Source: Bog-756 sp049517675
Lineage (GTDB): Bacteria > Actinomycetota > Acidimicrobiia > Acidimicrobiales > RAAP-2
NCBI GenBank assembly: GCA_049517675.1
Contig: JBEKRV010000003.1
Span: 52,375 to 116,374, forward strand
Length of the DNA stretch: 64,000 nt
Reading direction: 5' to 3'
The number at the start of each line of letters is the position of its first letter. Position 1 is the first letter of the stretch. Shown one piece after another: positions 26,269 through 34,160 of the stretch. Made by a program: the position numbers and the translations under genes. The notes under the pieces are model-generated. The model made no database searches and was not told the origin of the DNA. It worked only from the letters and a program-made list of their open reading frames with translations.

Positions 26269-26919
26269 ATGGACCGAACCGTCAGCCCGGGCAGTCCGGG
26301 CAGCCCGGGCAGCCCGGACGACCGTTCGCTCGACGAGCGCACGGTGGACCGGGACCCGTTGGCACAGTTCGGCCGGTGGTACGGGCAGGCGGCCGGGGTG
26401 GTCGACGCCCCCGAGGCGATGGCCGTCGCCACCGCCGACGCCGACGGACGGCCGTCGGTCCGGATGGTGCTGCTCAAGTCGTGGGGTGCGGACGGGTTCG
26501 TCTTCTACACCAACTTCGACGGGCGCAAGAGCCTCGACCTGTCCGCCAATCCCGAGGCGGCGCTCCTCTTCTACTGGGAGGCACTCGGCCGCCAGGTCCG
26601 CATCGAGGGCCCGGCGTCCCGGACGACCGATGCCGAGTCGGACGCGTACTTCGCCAGCCGGCCCGCCGGGAGCCGGATCGGTGCGTACGCCTCCCACCAG
26701 AGCCGGCCCGTCGGGAGCCGGGTCGAGCTCGATGCCGCGGTGGACGCCTGGACGACCCGGTTCGGCGACGGCGACGTCCCCCGGCCGCCGTGGTGGGGGG
26801 GCTGGCGCGTCGCGCCCCGCGCCTACGAGTTCTGGCAGCTGGGGAGGGACCGACTCCACGACCGGGTCCGCTACGACGCGGACGGCGCGGGCTGGGTGAT
26901 CCGGCGCCTCCAGCCCTGA
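26269..26919 (+). CDS. pdxH: Pyridoxamine 5'-phosphate oxidase
   Basis: A 216-residue FMN enzyme that oxidises pyridoxamine or pyridoxine phosphate to PLP. The FMN-binding strand R-M-V-L-L-K is at 65-70, F-Y-T-N-F-D-G-R-K-S follows, and the C-terminal P-P-x-W-x-G-W-R...E-F-W-Q pattern and R-L-H-D-R are present. An odd N-terminal G-S-P triplet repeat (residues 8-16) precedes the domain. It is divergent from a PLP-dependent enzyme that would use its product. Confidence 0.93.
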   Translation: MDRTVSPGSPGSPGSPDDRSLDERTVDRDPLAQFGRWYGQAAGVVDAPEAMAVATADADGRPSVRMVLLKSWGADGFVFYTNFDGRKSLDLSANPEAALLFYWEALGRQVRIEGPASRTTDAESDAYFASRPAGSRIGAYASHQSRPVGSRVELDAAVDAWTTRFGDGDVPRPPWWGGWRVAPRAYEFWQLGRDRLHDRVRYDADGAGWVIRRLQP

Positions 26920-26923
26920 CCGG

Positions 26924-26952
26924 GCCACCCGGCCCGGGACGGGCCGGGTGGC
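26924..26952. terminator. Strong 13-bp hairpin after pdxH
   Basis: A perfect inverted repeat of 13 bp (GCCACCCGGCCCG / CGGGCCGGGTGGC) around a 3-nt loop (GGA) begins 5 bp after the pdxH stop and ends 18 bp before the acyl-CoA dehydrogenase start. There is no U-tract. It may end pdxH transcription or lie in the leader of the next gene. Confidence 0.6.
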
Positions 26953-26970
26953 GGGCGGTATGTTCATGTC

Positions 26971-28167
26971 ATGGCAGATGACACGATGCTCGTCGAGGAG
27001 CAGACCACCCGACTCCTGGAGGAGTTCGACCCGAAGACCGTCCCGGTCGAGGAGTTCCGGGGCCACCAGTTCGACCGCGGCCTGGCCTGGATCTCCTTCC
27101 CCGAGGGCCTCGGCGGCCTGGGCCTGCCACCCAACCTGCAGCGGATCGTCGACCGGCGGCTGTCGGAGGCCGGGGCGACGCCCATGGGGGCCCGGGAGTT
27201 CTTCGGGCTGACCATGGCCGGCCCCACCGTCGTGACCCACGGGTCCGACGAGCTGCGCGCCCGGCTGCTGCGGCGGACCTTCACCGGCGAGGAGTCGTGG
27301 TGCCAGCTGTTCAGCGAGCCCGGGTCCGGCTCGGACCTGGCCGGCCTGGCCACCCGGGCGATCCGCGACGGCGACGAGTGGGTGATCACCGGACAGAAGG
27401 TGTGGAACACGCTGGCCCACATCGCCGACCGGGGCATGTTGGTGGCCCGGACCGACCCGGAGGCCCCCAAGCACAAGGGGCTCACCTACTTCGCCCTCGA
27501 CATGCACGCCGCCGGCGTCGAGGTCCGCCCGCTGCGCCAGATGACCGGTGAGGCCGAGTTCAACGAGGTCTACATGACCGAGGTCCGCGTGCCCGACACC
27601 GACCGGATCGGTGACGTGGGGGAGGGATGGCGGGTGGCCATGACCACCCTGTCCAACGAACGGACCACCATCGGGGGCGGCGGTGGGGCGCCGCCCCGCG
27701 GGTCGGGATCGATCGCCGAGGCCGTCCGCATCTTCGGGAGCGAGGGCGCCCGCCGTACCGCGGTCGAGCGCGACCGCCTGATGCGGTTGTGGATCGAGGC
27801 CGAGGTACTGCGGCTCACCAACATGCGGGCCGCCCAGAACCGGAAGGCCGGCAACCCCGGCCCCGAGGGGTCGATCGCCAAGCTGATGTTCGCCGAGGTC
27901 AATAAGCGCGTCTTCGAACTGTGCGTCGACCTGCAGGGTGCCGACGCCCTGGTCGGCTACGACTACTCGATGCGGCGCTCCGAGGTGCTCGGCCTGGTCG
28001 GGCCGCCCGGTTCGTACCGCAAATTCTTCCTCCGGTCCCGGGCGAACTCCATCGAGGGCGGCACCTCGGAGATCCAGCGCAACATCCTGGGCGAGCGCAT
28101 CCTCGGCCTGCCCGGCGACGTACGGATCGACAAGGAGCTCCCGTGGTCGCAGGTTCCGCGCAGTTGA
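26971..28167 (+). CDS. Acyl-CoA dehydrogenase
   Basis: A 398-residue FAD-dependent enzyme. Substrate and FAD-binding signatures include C-Q-L-F-S-E-P-G-S-G-S-D-L-A-G-L (residues 111-126), W-N-T-L-A-H-I-A-D and, near the C-terminus, S-I-E-G-G-T-S-E-I-Q-R-N-I-L-G-E-R-I-L-G-L-P. It should catalyse alpha,beta-oxidation of an acyl-CoA, passing electrons to ETF. It belongs to a two-gene set with the thioesterase 25 bp downstream. The chain length is not evident. Confidence 0.9.
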   Translation: MADDTMLVEEQTTRLLEEFDPKTVPVEEFRGHQFDRGLAWISFPEGLGGLGLPPNLQRIVDRRLSEAGATPMGAREFFGLTMAGPTVVTHGSDELRARLLRRTFTGEESWCQLFSEPGSGSDLAGLATRAIRDGDEWVITGQKVWNTLAHIADRGMLVARTDPEAPKHKGLTYFALDMHAAGVEVRPLRQMTGEAEFNEVYMTEVRVPDTDRIGDVGEGWRVAMTTLSNERTTIGGGGGAPPRGSGSIAEAVRIFGSEGARRTAVERDRLMRLWIEAEVLRLTNMRAAQNRKAGNPGPEGSIAKLMFAEVNKRVFELCVDLQGADALVGYDYSMRRSEVLGLVGPPGSYRKFFLRSRANSIEGGTSEIQRNILGERILGLPGDVRIDKELPWSQVPRS

Positions 28168-28192
28168 GCCCCGGTACGGACGGGGACCTCCG

Positions 28193-29002
28193 ATGACGGA
28201 TGCCCGCAGGTTCCTCGGGATGGAGGAGCTGGGCGACCCACTCCACTGGCGCCTGAACGTGGTGCCGGAGCTCACGACCCCGGGGAACTTCCTGTTCGGC
28301 GGATGCGGGCTCGGTGCGGCCCTGGTCGCCCTCGAGGCCGCGTCGGGCCGACCGACGGTGTGGGCCACGGCCCAGTACCTCTCGTACGCCCCGACCGGTT
28401 CGGTCCTCGACCTCACGGTGACCCTGGCTGCCGAGGGTCACCGGGTGACCCAGGCCCGCGCCGTCGGACGGGTGGACGACCAGGAGATCCTCACGGTCAA
28501 CGCCGCCCTCGGCCTCCCCGTGGACCTGGGTGTCGAAGGGGTGTGGGACGGCCCACCCGATGTGCCGCCGCCCGACGAATGCCCTCCACGGCGTCTGCCG
28601 TCACTGCTCCAGGCGTCGATCTTCGACCAGATCGACGTGCGGCTGGCCAAGGGGCGCAGCTTCGAGGAGATCAGTTCGGGCGCGAACATCCCGGGGGGAC
28701 CCGCCAGTGCCCTGTGGGCGCGGGTGCCCGGCCATCTGGAGCCGTCGGCCGCCACGCTGGCCATCCTCGGCGACTACGTGACCGGAGGGATGTCCCAGCC
28801 GCTCGGTCGCCGGGTCATGTCCCGGAGCCTCGACAACACGCTGCGGGTCGTCCGCCTCGAGCCCTCCGAATGGGTGCTGTGCGACATCCGGATCCAGGCG
28901 CTGGCCGACAGTTACGGCCAGGGGACGGCCTTCTTGTGGTCGAGCGGGGGGAGGTTGCTGGCCACGGCCAGCCAGTCGATGAGCGTGCGCCTCTGGGAGT
29001 AG
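28193..29002 (+). CDS. Acyl-CoA thioesterase-like protein (TesB/4HBT type)
   Basis: A 269-residue protein with two tandem hotdog-like halves: W-R-L-N-V-V-P-E-L-T-T-P-G-N-F-L-F-G-G-C-G-L-G (near 20-45) and A-T-L-A-I-L-G-D-Y-V-T-G-G-M (near 185-200). The second half has L-D-N-T-L-R and W-V-L-C-D-I-R-I-Q near the end. This fits TesB-type acyl-CoA thioesterases. It lies 25 bp after the acyl-CoA dehydrogenase and is probably co-transcribed. The catalytic residues are not certain. Confidence 0.75.
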   Translation: MTDARRFLGMEELGDPLHWRLNVVPELTTPGNFLFGGCGLGAALVALEAASGRPTVWATAQYLSYAPTGSVLDLTVTLAAEGHRVTQARAVGRVDDQEILTVNAALGLPVDLGVEGVWDGPPDVPPPDECPPRRLPSLLQASIFDQIDVRLAKGRSFEEISSGANIPGGPASALWARVPGHLEPSAATLAILGDYVTGGMSQPLGRRVMSRSLDNTLRVVRLEPSEWVLCDIRIQALADSYGQGTAFLWSSGGRLLATASQSMSVRLWE

Positions 29003-29038
29003 GGCTCCGCCGCCCCCGGACCCGGACCGGGACCGGCC

Positions 29039-29078
29039 GACCCGGGAACGACCGACCCGGGACCGACCCGGGAACGAC
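29039..29078. repeat. Two 14-bp direct repeats before the F420 oxidoreductase
   Basis: GACCCGGGAACGAC occurs at 29039-29052 and 29065-29078, 26 bp apart, with a further GACCCGGGAC between them. They lie between the thioesterase stop and the oxidoreductase start, 68 bp before the ATG. They may be operator-like half-sites or simple GC-rich repeats. Confidence 0.55.
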
Positions 29079-29145
29079 GGGGGGGCTCCTCGACCTCTCC
29101 TAGTGTCGTGGGGCACCTCCACCCACGAACCGACAGGGGACGACG

Positions 29146-30195
29146 ATGAAGATCAGCACCATGCTCAGCTATGCCGGTGGCTTCCGGAGGGCCGCGACCC
29201 AGGTGGCCGAGATGGAGAAGGCCGGGCTCGACCTGGTGTGGGTGGCCGAGGCCTACGGCATCGACAGCCCCAGCCAGATGGGCTACCTGGCCGCGCTGAC
29301 CGAGAAGGTGGAGATCGGCTCGGCCATCCTCCCCATCTTCACCCGTACGCCGACCCTCATCGCCATGACCGCCGCCGGCGTGGACGCACTGTCCGAGGGC
29401 CGGTTCCACCTCGGCCTCGGCTCCTCGGGCCCCCAGGTCATCGAAGGGTGGCACGGGGTGCCGTTCGATGCACCGCTCGGGCGGACCCGCGAGATCGTCG
29501 ACATCTGCCGGCAGGTCTGGGCCCGCGAGGCGCCCCTCGAGCACCACGGCAAGTACTACGACATGCCGCTGCCCGAGGGAGAGGGCACCGGCCTGGGCAA
29601 GGCCCTCAAGATCATCGGCAAGCCCGTGCGACCCCGGATCCCGATCTGGGTGGCGTCACTCGGGCACCAGAACGTGGCCATGACCGCGGAGATCGCCGAC
29701 GGCTGGATCCCCATGCTGTTCGTCCCCGAGAAGGCCCAGGCCGTGTGGGGCGAGTCGCTCGACGCCGGGCGGGCCAGGCGCGACCCGTCGCTCGACCCGC
29801 TCCAGATCACCGTCGGCGGCATGGTGGCGATCGGCGAGGGGGACGACGTCAAGGGGCTCCGCAACCTGGCCCGACCGATGATCGCCCTCTACGCCGGGGG
29901 CATGGGGGCCAAGGGCAAGAACTTCTACAACGACGTGGTCAGGCGCTACGGGTACGAGGAGGAGGCCGAGAAGATCCAGGACCTCTACCTCGACGGCAAG
30001 AAGGCCGAGGCCGAGGCGCTCGTGCCCGACGAGCTCCTCGAGTCGATGTCGTTGTGCGGACCCGAGAGCTTCGTGGCCGAGCGGATCGCCGCCTTCAGGG
30101 CGGCCGGCGTGAGCCACCTGCAGGTCGTCCCGGTCCCGACCGGCGATCAGACGGAGCTCGACATCATCGCCAAGGTCAAGGACATGATCGGCTGA
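29146..30195 (+). CDS. LLM class F420-dependent oxidoreductase
   Basis: A 349-residue TIM-barrel protein of the luciferase-like group. The conserved beginning M-K-I-S-T-M-L-S-Y and W-V-A-E-A-Y-G-I-D-S (residues about 32-41), then G-S-A-I-L-P-I-F-T-R-T-P and G-R-F-H-L-G-L-G-S-S-G are typical of F420-binding actinobacterial members. It should pass hydride between coenzyme F420 and an unknown substrate. It sits downstream of acyl-CoA genes and is convergent with a small acidic protein. Confidence 0.85.
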   Translation: MKISTMLSYAGGFRRAATQVAEMEKAGLDLVWVAEAYGIDSPSQMGYLAALTEKVEIGSAILPIFTRTPTLIAMTAAGVDALSEGRFHLGLGSSGPQVIEGWHGVPFDAPLGRTREIVDICRQVWAREAPLEHHGKYYDMPLPEGEGTGLGKALKIIGKPVRPRIPIWVASLGHQNVAMTAEIADGWIPMLFVPEKAQAVWGESLDAGRARRDPSLDPLQITVGGMVAIGEGDDVKGLRNLARPMIALYAGGMGAKGKNFYNDVVRRYGYEEEAEKIQDLYLDGKKAEAEALVPDELLESMSLCGPESFVAERIAAFRAAGVSHLQVVPVPTGDQTELDIIAKVKDMIG

Positions 30196-30230
30196 CCGGC
30201 CGGCCGGGTCCTGGGCGCGGCCCCCGGCGG

Positions 30231-30593
30231 TCAGTCGTCGGAGACGAGTTCGCCGGGAGCGTGCTCGACCGTGTCGAGCGAGAGGAGCGAGTCGAGCTGC
30301 GCGGCCATGTCCTCGATCTCCTCCGCCTCGTAGTAGCTGCGGTTGAGCGTCAGTGTGAGCTGGCCCTGCACGAGCGCGAGCGCATCCTCGGCAGCGGCAG
30401 CGGCGTCGTAGACCGAGAACAGGCGGGCCTGCATGGCCTGTGCCGACACGAAGCGGGTGCCGCGCCCGGCCGCCTCTGCGGGAAGGGCCCGCAGTGCGTC
30501 ACCCGGGGTCGGGGCTCCTCCGGCGACCGTCTCGTCGGCGTGCGCCGTCTCCTCCGCGTGGTGCACCGTCTCCTCCGCGTGCTCCTCGTCCAT
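30231..30593 (-). CDS. Small acidic hypothetical protein
   Basis: A 120-residue protein with a well-placed ribosome-binding site (AGAGGA). The N-terminus is a run of Glu, His and Ala (E-E-H-A-E-E-T-V-H-H), possibly metal-binding or disordered. The C-terminal half is predicted helical and acidic, with A-Y-D-A-A-A-A-A-E-D-A and S-Y-Y-E-A-E-E-I-E-D-M-A. I do not recognise it. It is divergent from the FAD enzyme at 30736. Confidence 0.55.
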   Translation of the reverse strand: MDEEHAEETVHHAEETAHADETVAGGAPTPGDALRALPAEAAGRGTRFVSAQAMQARLFSVYDAAAAAEDALALVQGQLTLTLNRSYYEAEEIEDMAAQLDSLLSLDTVEHAPGELVSDD

Positions 30594-30735
30594 GGTCCTC
30601 TGCCTTTCGTCGTCTGGCCATCCACGTCGCTGGCCTCACCCACCATTCAACACCCCCGGCGCGACATTTCGTCCCCACTTCGCGGATCCGTCACCGATCT
30701 GCAACCGTGTCCCCTCGGGGTGGGAGGATGAGCAG

Positions 30736-32196
30736 GTGGTGACCGAGTTCGACGCCGTGGTCGTCGGTTCGGGGCCGAACGGCCTGGCCGCCGCGGTGAC
30801 CCTGGCCCGAGCCGGCCTCTCGGTGCACGTGGTGGAAGGGGCGGAGACCCCGGGCGGTGGCTGCCGGACCCAGGAGTCGACCCTTCCCGGATTCCGACAC
30901 GACCCCTGCTCGGCCGTCCACCCGCTGCTCTCCCTGTCGCCGTTCTTCGCCGACCCCGCCTTCGACGGGCTCCGTTCCCGACTGGCCCAGCCCGCGGTTC
31001 CCTTCGCCCACCCGTTCGACGGGGGAGGTGCCGTCGCCGCCCACCGGTCCCTCGAAGAGACGACGGACGGGCTCGGACGCGACGGCCCGGGCTACCGCAG
31101 GTTGCTCGGGCCACTGGTCGACCGAGCGGCCGAACTGGCCGCCGCGGTGCTCGCCCCGATGCGCTCGCTCCCCAAGGATCCCCTGGTCGCGGCCGGCTTC
31201 GGACGGGAGGCCGTGCGCAGCTGCGACCGGCTCGTCCGGCGGTTCCGCTCGGAGCCGGCCCGGGCCCTCCTGGCCGGCGCGGCCGCCCACGCCACCCGCC
31301 CGTTGTCGGCCCCGGCGACCGCCGGGTTCGGGCTCCTGCTGACCGCGGCCGCCCACGCGGTGGGCTGGCCGGTCGTCGCCGGGGGCAGCGGGGCGATCGC
31401 CGACGCCCTGCTCGACGAGATCGCCCTCCTCGGCGGGACGGTCGAGACCGGTCGGTGGGTGACCGGCATCGACGAACTGCCCCGTGCGACGGCGGTCCTG
31501 CTCGACGTCGGCCCCGCGGCGCTGCCCGGACTGCTCGGCGACGCCCTTCCCGACGGTTACCGGCGGGCCCTGGCGAAGTTCCGGTGGGGCCCGGGTGTGT
31601 GCAAGGTGGACTGGGCGTTGTCGGGGCCGGTGCCGTGGCAGGCCGAGATCTGCCGGACCGCCGGGACGCTGCACCTCGGGGGCCGGAGCGCCGACGTGGC
31701 GGCGGCGGAGGCAGCGGTGGCATCGGGGCGTCACCCCGACCGCCCCTACTGCATCGTCGTGCAACCGGGGGTGGCCGACCCGACCCGGGCCGGGTCGGCC
31801 GGTGAGACCCTGTGGGGCTACTGCCACGTGCCCCACGGGTCCGACCGGGACATGACGGCGGCCATCGAGGCCCAGATCGAGCGGTTCGCCCCGGGGTTCG
31901 GCGATCTGGTGCTGGCCAGACGGACGGTGACCGCGGCGGAGCTGTCCCGGACCAACCCGAACCACGTGGGCGGCGACATCGGCGGGGGAGCGAACACGCT
32001 GGTCCAGACGCTCTCCCGGCCCGTCGTCCGCTGGAACCCCTACCGGACGCCGGTGGAGGGCGTCTACCTGTGCTCGTCGTCCACGCCGCCGGGCGGCGGG
32101 GTCCACGGCATGTGCGGCGTCTACTCGGCACGTACGGTGGTGCACGACCACTTCGGGGGGCCTCCGCCGTTCGCCCGCGCACGGCCGGGGTGGTGA
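30736..32196 (+). CDS. Phytoene-desaturase-like FAD-dependent oxidoreductase
   Basis: A 486-residue flavoprotein with G-S-G-P-N-G (residues 11-16) and the FAD-binding V-V-E-G-A-E-T-P-G-G-G-C-R pattern (about 33-45). The C-terminus has G-V-Y-L-C-S-S-S-T-P-P-G-G-G-V-H-G-M, the second FAD contact region of the family. It starts at GTG 30736, or GTG 30739, after GGGAGG. It may act on isoprenoid, polyketide or hydroxylated lipid substrates; no carotenoid gene is nearby. Function is only known at family level. Confidence 0.8.
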   Translation: MVTEFDAVVVGSGPNGLAAAVTLARAGLSVHVVEGAETPGGGCRTQESTLPGFRHDPCSAVHPLLSLSPFFADPAFDGLRSRLAQPAVPFAHPFDGGGAVAAHRSLEETTDGLGRDGPGYRRLLGPLVDRAAELAAAVLAPMRSLPKDPLVAAGFGREAVRSCDRLVRRFRSEPARALLAGAAAHATRPLSAPATAGFGLLLTAAAHAVGWPVVAGGSGAIADALLDEIALLGGTVETGRWVTGIDELPRATAVLLDVGPAALPGLLGDALPDGYRRALAKFRWGPGVCKVDWALSGPVPWQAEICRTAGTLHLGGRSADVAAAEAAVASGRHPDRPYCIVVQPGVADPTRAGSAGETLWGYCHVPHGSDRDMTAAIEAQIERFAPGFGDLVLARRTVTAAELSRTNPNHVGGDIGGGANTLVQTLSRPVVRWNPYRTPVEGVYLCSSSTPPGGGVHGMCGVYSARTVVHDHFGGPPPFARARPGW

Positions 32197-32265
32197 ACCT
32201 CTGCGAAGATGACCCACCGTGGTTCCGCCCGTCCGGGTCGGAACGGACCCGGGAGGACCGGCTGC

Positions 32266-33333
32266 ATGGAAGGCCCCATCACCGACAGCGCCCGTGAGGC
32301 CATGCTCCAGGCGGCCCTGTCCCGGGTCGAGGCACGGGCGCTGCGGGAGTCGCTGCAGGCCACCACCGACCCGCGGTTCCCGATCTCCAAACCCATCGCC
32401 AACGCCCTCGCCTCCCTGCGCAAGCACCGCGACCCGCTGTCGGTCCTGGGCAGGGCCCAGTACCGGGCCGCGCTCCCCTATGCGGCGGCGGTGATGGCCG
32501 AGCCGTGCCTGAGCGCGGTCATCGAGGTGCTCGGGGACAACGCCGACGATCCCACGCGCGAGCAGTTGATGGAGGCCCTCGAGGCGGTCGGCCCCGACTT
32601 CGACGACGTCACGTTGACCCTCATGCTCGCTTCGGTGGCCGACGGCGAGATGACCGCGTCCGACCTGTGCTTCGAGGTGCTCGACTCCGACGAGCGCTTC
32701 GGGTTGACCGACTGGGCCCGGTTCGAGCGCGTGGTGCCGGAGGCCACCCGACCGCGCACGCCGACGGCTGCCTCGGCCGAGCAGCGCGAGGCCCGCAAGG
32801 CGAGGAAGCAGCGCGAAGCCGAGGAGAAGCGGAGGCAGGCCGAGGCGAAGGCCAAGGCCGCCGACCAGGTCCGTCGGGCGCGCAAGTCGGAACGGACGGC
32901 GGGACCCGGTCGCCACCTCGAGCAGGAGGAACCCGAACGGGCGACGTCCCCGGTGGCGCCGTCGCTCGGACGCCGCAGGGCCGTGCTCACCCCGCTCGAG
33001 GAGGAGGAGTTCGACCGCGACGACCCGTGGGTGGGCGGGGTGGTGCTGGCGTGGGTGCCCTTCGACGCGCTCGATCCCGACCACCCGGAACTCGAGGGCA
33101 AGGTCCGACCGTGTGTGGTGGTCGCCGGCTCGGCGACCCATGTGCTGGTCCGTCCGGGCTACTCGGAGGGCGGGATGAAGAGCCGCGACTGGAAGTCGGT
33201 CCCCGTCCGGTACTGGCGGCGGTCCGGGTTCGACCAGCCGACGTGGATCGACGTGGTCTCCGTCCGGGTGCCCCGTCCGGAGGTCGGCCCGACCGGCTGG
33301 CTGGCGCCGGACGACTGGAACTCGCTGTGGTGA
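32266..33333 (+). CDS. Hypothetical protein with charged helix and C-terminal SH3-like region
   Basis: A 355-residue protein, starting at ATG 32266 with GGGAGG ten bases upstream; an in-frame ATG at 32209 is the alternative. Residues 1-165 are mixed helical, about 166-210 is a highly charged Ala-, Arg-, Lys- and Glu-rich helix, and the last about 90 residues (V-R-P-C-V-V-V...V-L-V-R-P-G-Y...P-T-W-I-D) look like a PemK/MazF-type beta-barrel. There is no antitoxin partner nearby, so toxin activity is not claimed. It lies 69 bp after the FAD enzyme. Confidence 0.6.
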   Translation: MEGPITDSAREAMLQAALSRVEARALRESLQATTDPRFPISKPIANALASLRKHRDPLSVLGRAQYRAALPYAAAVMAEPCLSAVIEVLGDNADDPTREQLMEALEAVGPDFDDVTLTLMLASVADGEMTASDLCFEVLDSDERFGLTDWARFERVVPEATRPRTPTAASAEQREARKARKQREAEEKRRQAEAKAKAADQVRRARKSERTAGPGRHLEQEEPERATSPVAPSLGRRRAVLTPLEEEEFDRDDPWVGGVVLAWVPFDALDPDHPELEGKVRPCVVVAGSATHVLVRPGYSEGGMKSRDWKSVPVRYWRRSGFDQPTWIDVVSVRVPRPEVGPTGWLAPDDWNSLW

Positions 33334-33536
33334 GCCGCTGACCAGGGGCGACGCTTCCGGTACCTGCTGTCGGCCGGTCGGCGGGCGCCCGGATCCGCGG
33401 CGGTGGCGGGCCCGGGCGATCGGAGTCCCGACAGTCCGACGGTAACTCCTGTACGCTGAGGAACGTTACAGCCGGTGGGGACTCCAGGGGCACCAATGGG
33501 CAGTGTGAGTCTGCACTGCCGCGCAAGGAGACAGAC

Positions 33537-34160
33537 ATGAATCGAACGATCATGTCCGGCGTGGGGGCCCTGGCCCTGGCGTTGGGCGCCACAGTGGGGA
33601 CGATCGGCGGATCGGCGGGTGCGACACGTGTTCCGGTGACGTTCTCGGGACCGATCAGTTGCACGCTCGCCGGCGGCTACCACTTCGCTCCGGCACTGAC
33701 CAATGCGGGGGGCTCGCAGACGACGGTCACCTTCAAGGGGCGACTGACCGGCTGCTCCGGTTCCGGGGCCACGAGCGGAACGGCCACCATCACGACGGGT
33801 CGGCTCATCGCCACCTCCAGCACCACGGTGCCCAACAGCTTCGGCGAGGTGACGGGGGGTCTGCCACTGCCCACCCTGACCGGGACGATCGTCTGGAAGG
33901 CGACCGGGGGACACGTGACCCCGACGACCGTCTCACTCACCAACCAGGCCATCTCGTACGACACCGGCACGACGGTGGTCTCGCTCTACGCCACCCCGGT
34001 GCTCGGCGCCGGCTCCTTCGCCGGGCAGTCGGCGACCGCCAACGACATGGTCGCCAACTCCTCCGGATTCACCCTCTCGGTCCGGGCAGGGTTGAACGGG
34101 GTCAAGTCGATCACCTTCGGCGCTAGCGGCAGCACCTTCACCGTGGGAGGCGCCGCCTGA
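33537..34160 (+). CDS. Secreted beta-rich protein of unknown function
   Basis: A 207-residue protein with a signal peptide (cleavage near A-G-A-T, residues 27-30) and a Thr-, Ser- and Gly-rich mature part with alternating beta pattern and one Cys pair (G-P-I-S-C near 41 and G-C-S-G near 72). The ribosome-binding site AAGGAGA precedes ATG 33537. A likely promoter lies in the 203-bp upstream region. Its stop overlaps the start of the next secreted protein by one base (TGATG), so the two form one unit. No enzyme motif is seen. Confidence 0.65.
   Translation: MNRTIMSGVGALALALGATVGTIGGSAGATRVPVTFSGPISCTLAGGYHFAPALTNAGGSQTTVTFKGRLTGCSGSGATSGTATITTGRLIATSSTTVPNSFGEVTGGLPLPTLTGTIVWKATGGHVTPTTVSLTNQAISYDTGTTVVSLYATPVLGAGSFAGQSATANDMVANSSGFTLSVRAGLNGVKSITFGASGSTFTVGGAA

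Noticed and set aside
25711..28416. Minus-strand frame of 901 residues
   Set aside because: It is antisense to pdxH and the acyl-CoA dehydrogenase, and has no domain pattern.
32266..33333. Toxin-antitoxin system
   Set aside because: A PemK-like C-terminal pattern is seen, but there is no small partner gene and the protein is far longer than a toxin.
33334..33536. Promoter call before the secreted protein (GACAGT-N16-TACGCT) and the GTAAC/GTTAC arms
   Set aside because: The match to a consensus promoter is weak and the inverted arms are short, so I did not list it as a feature.
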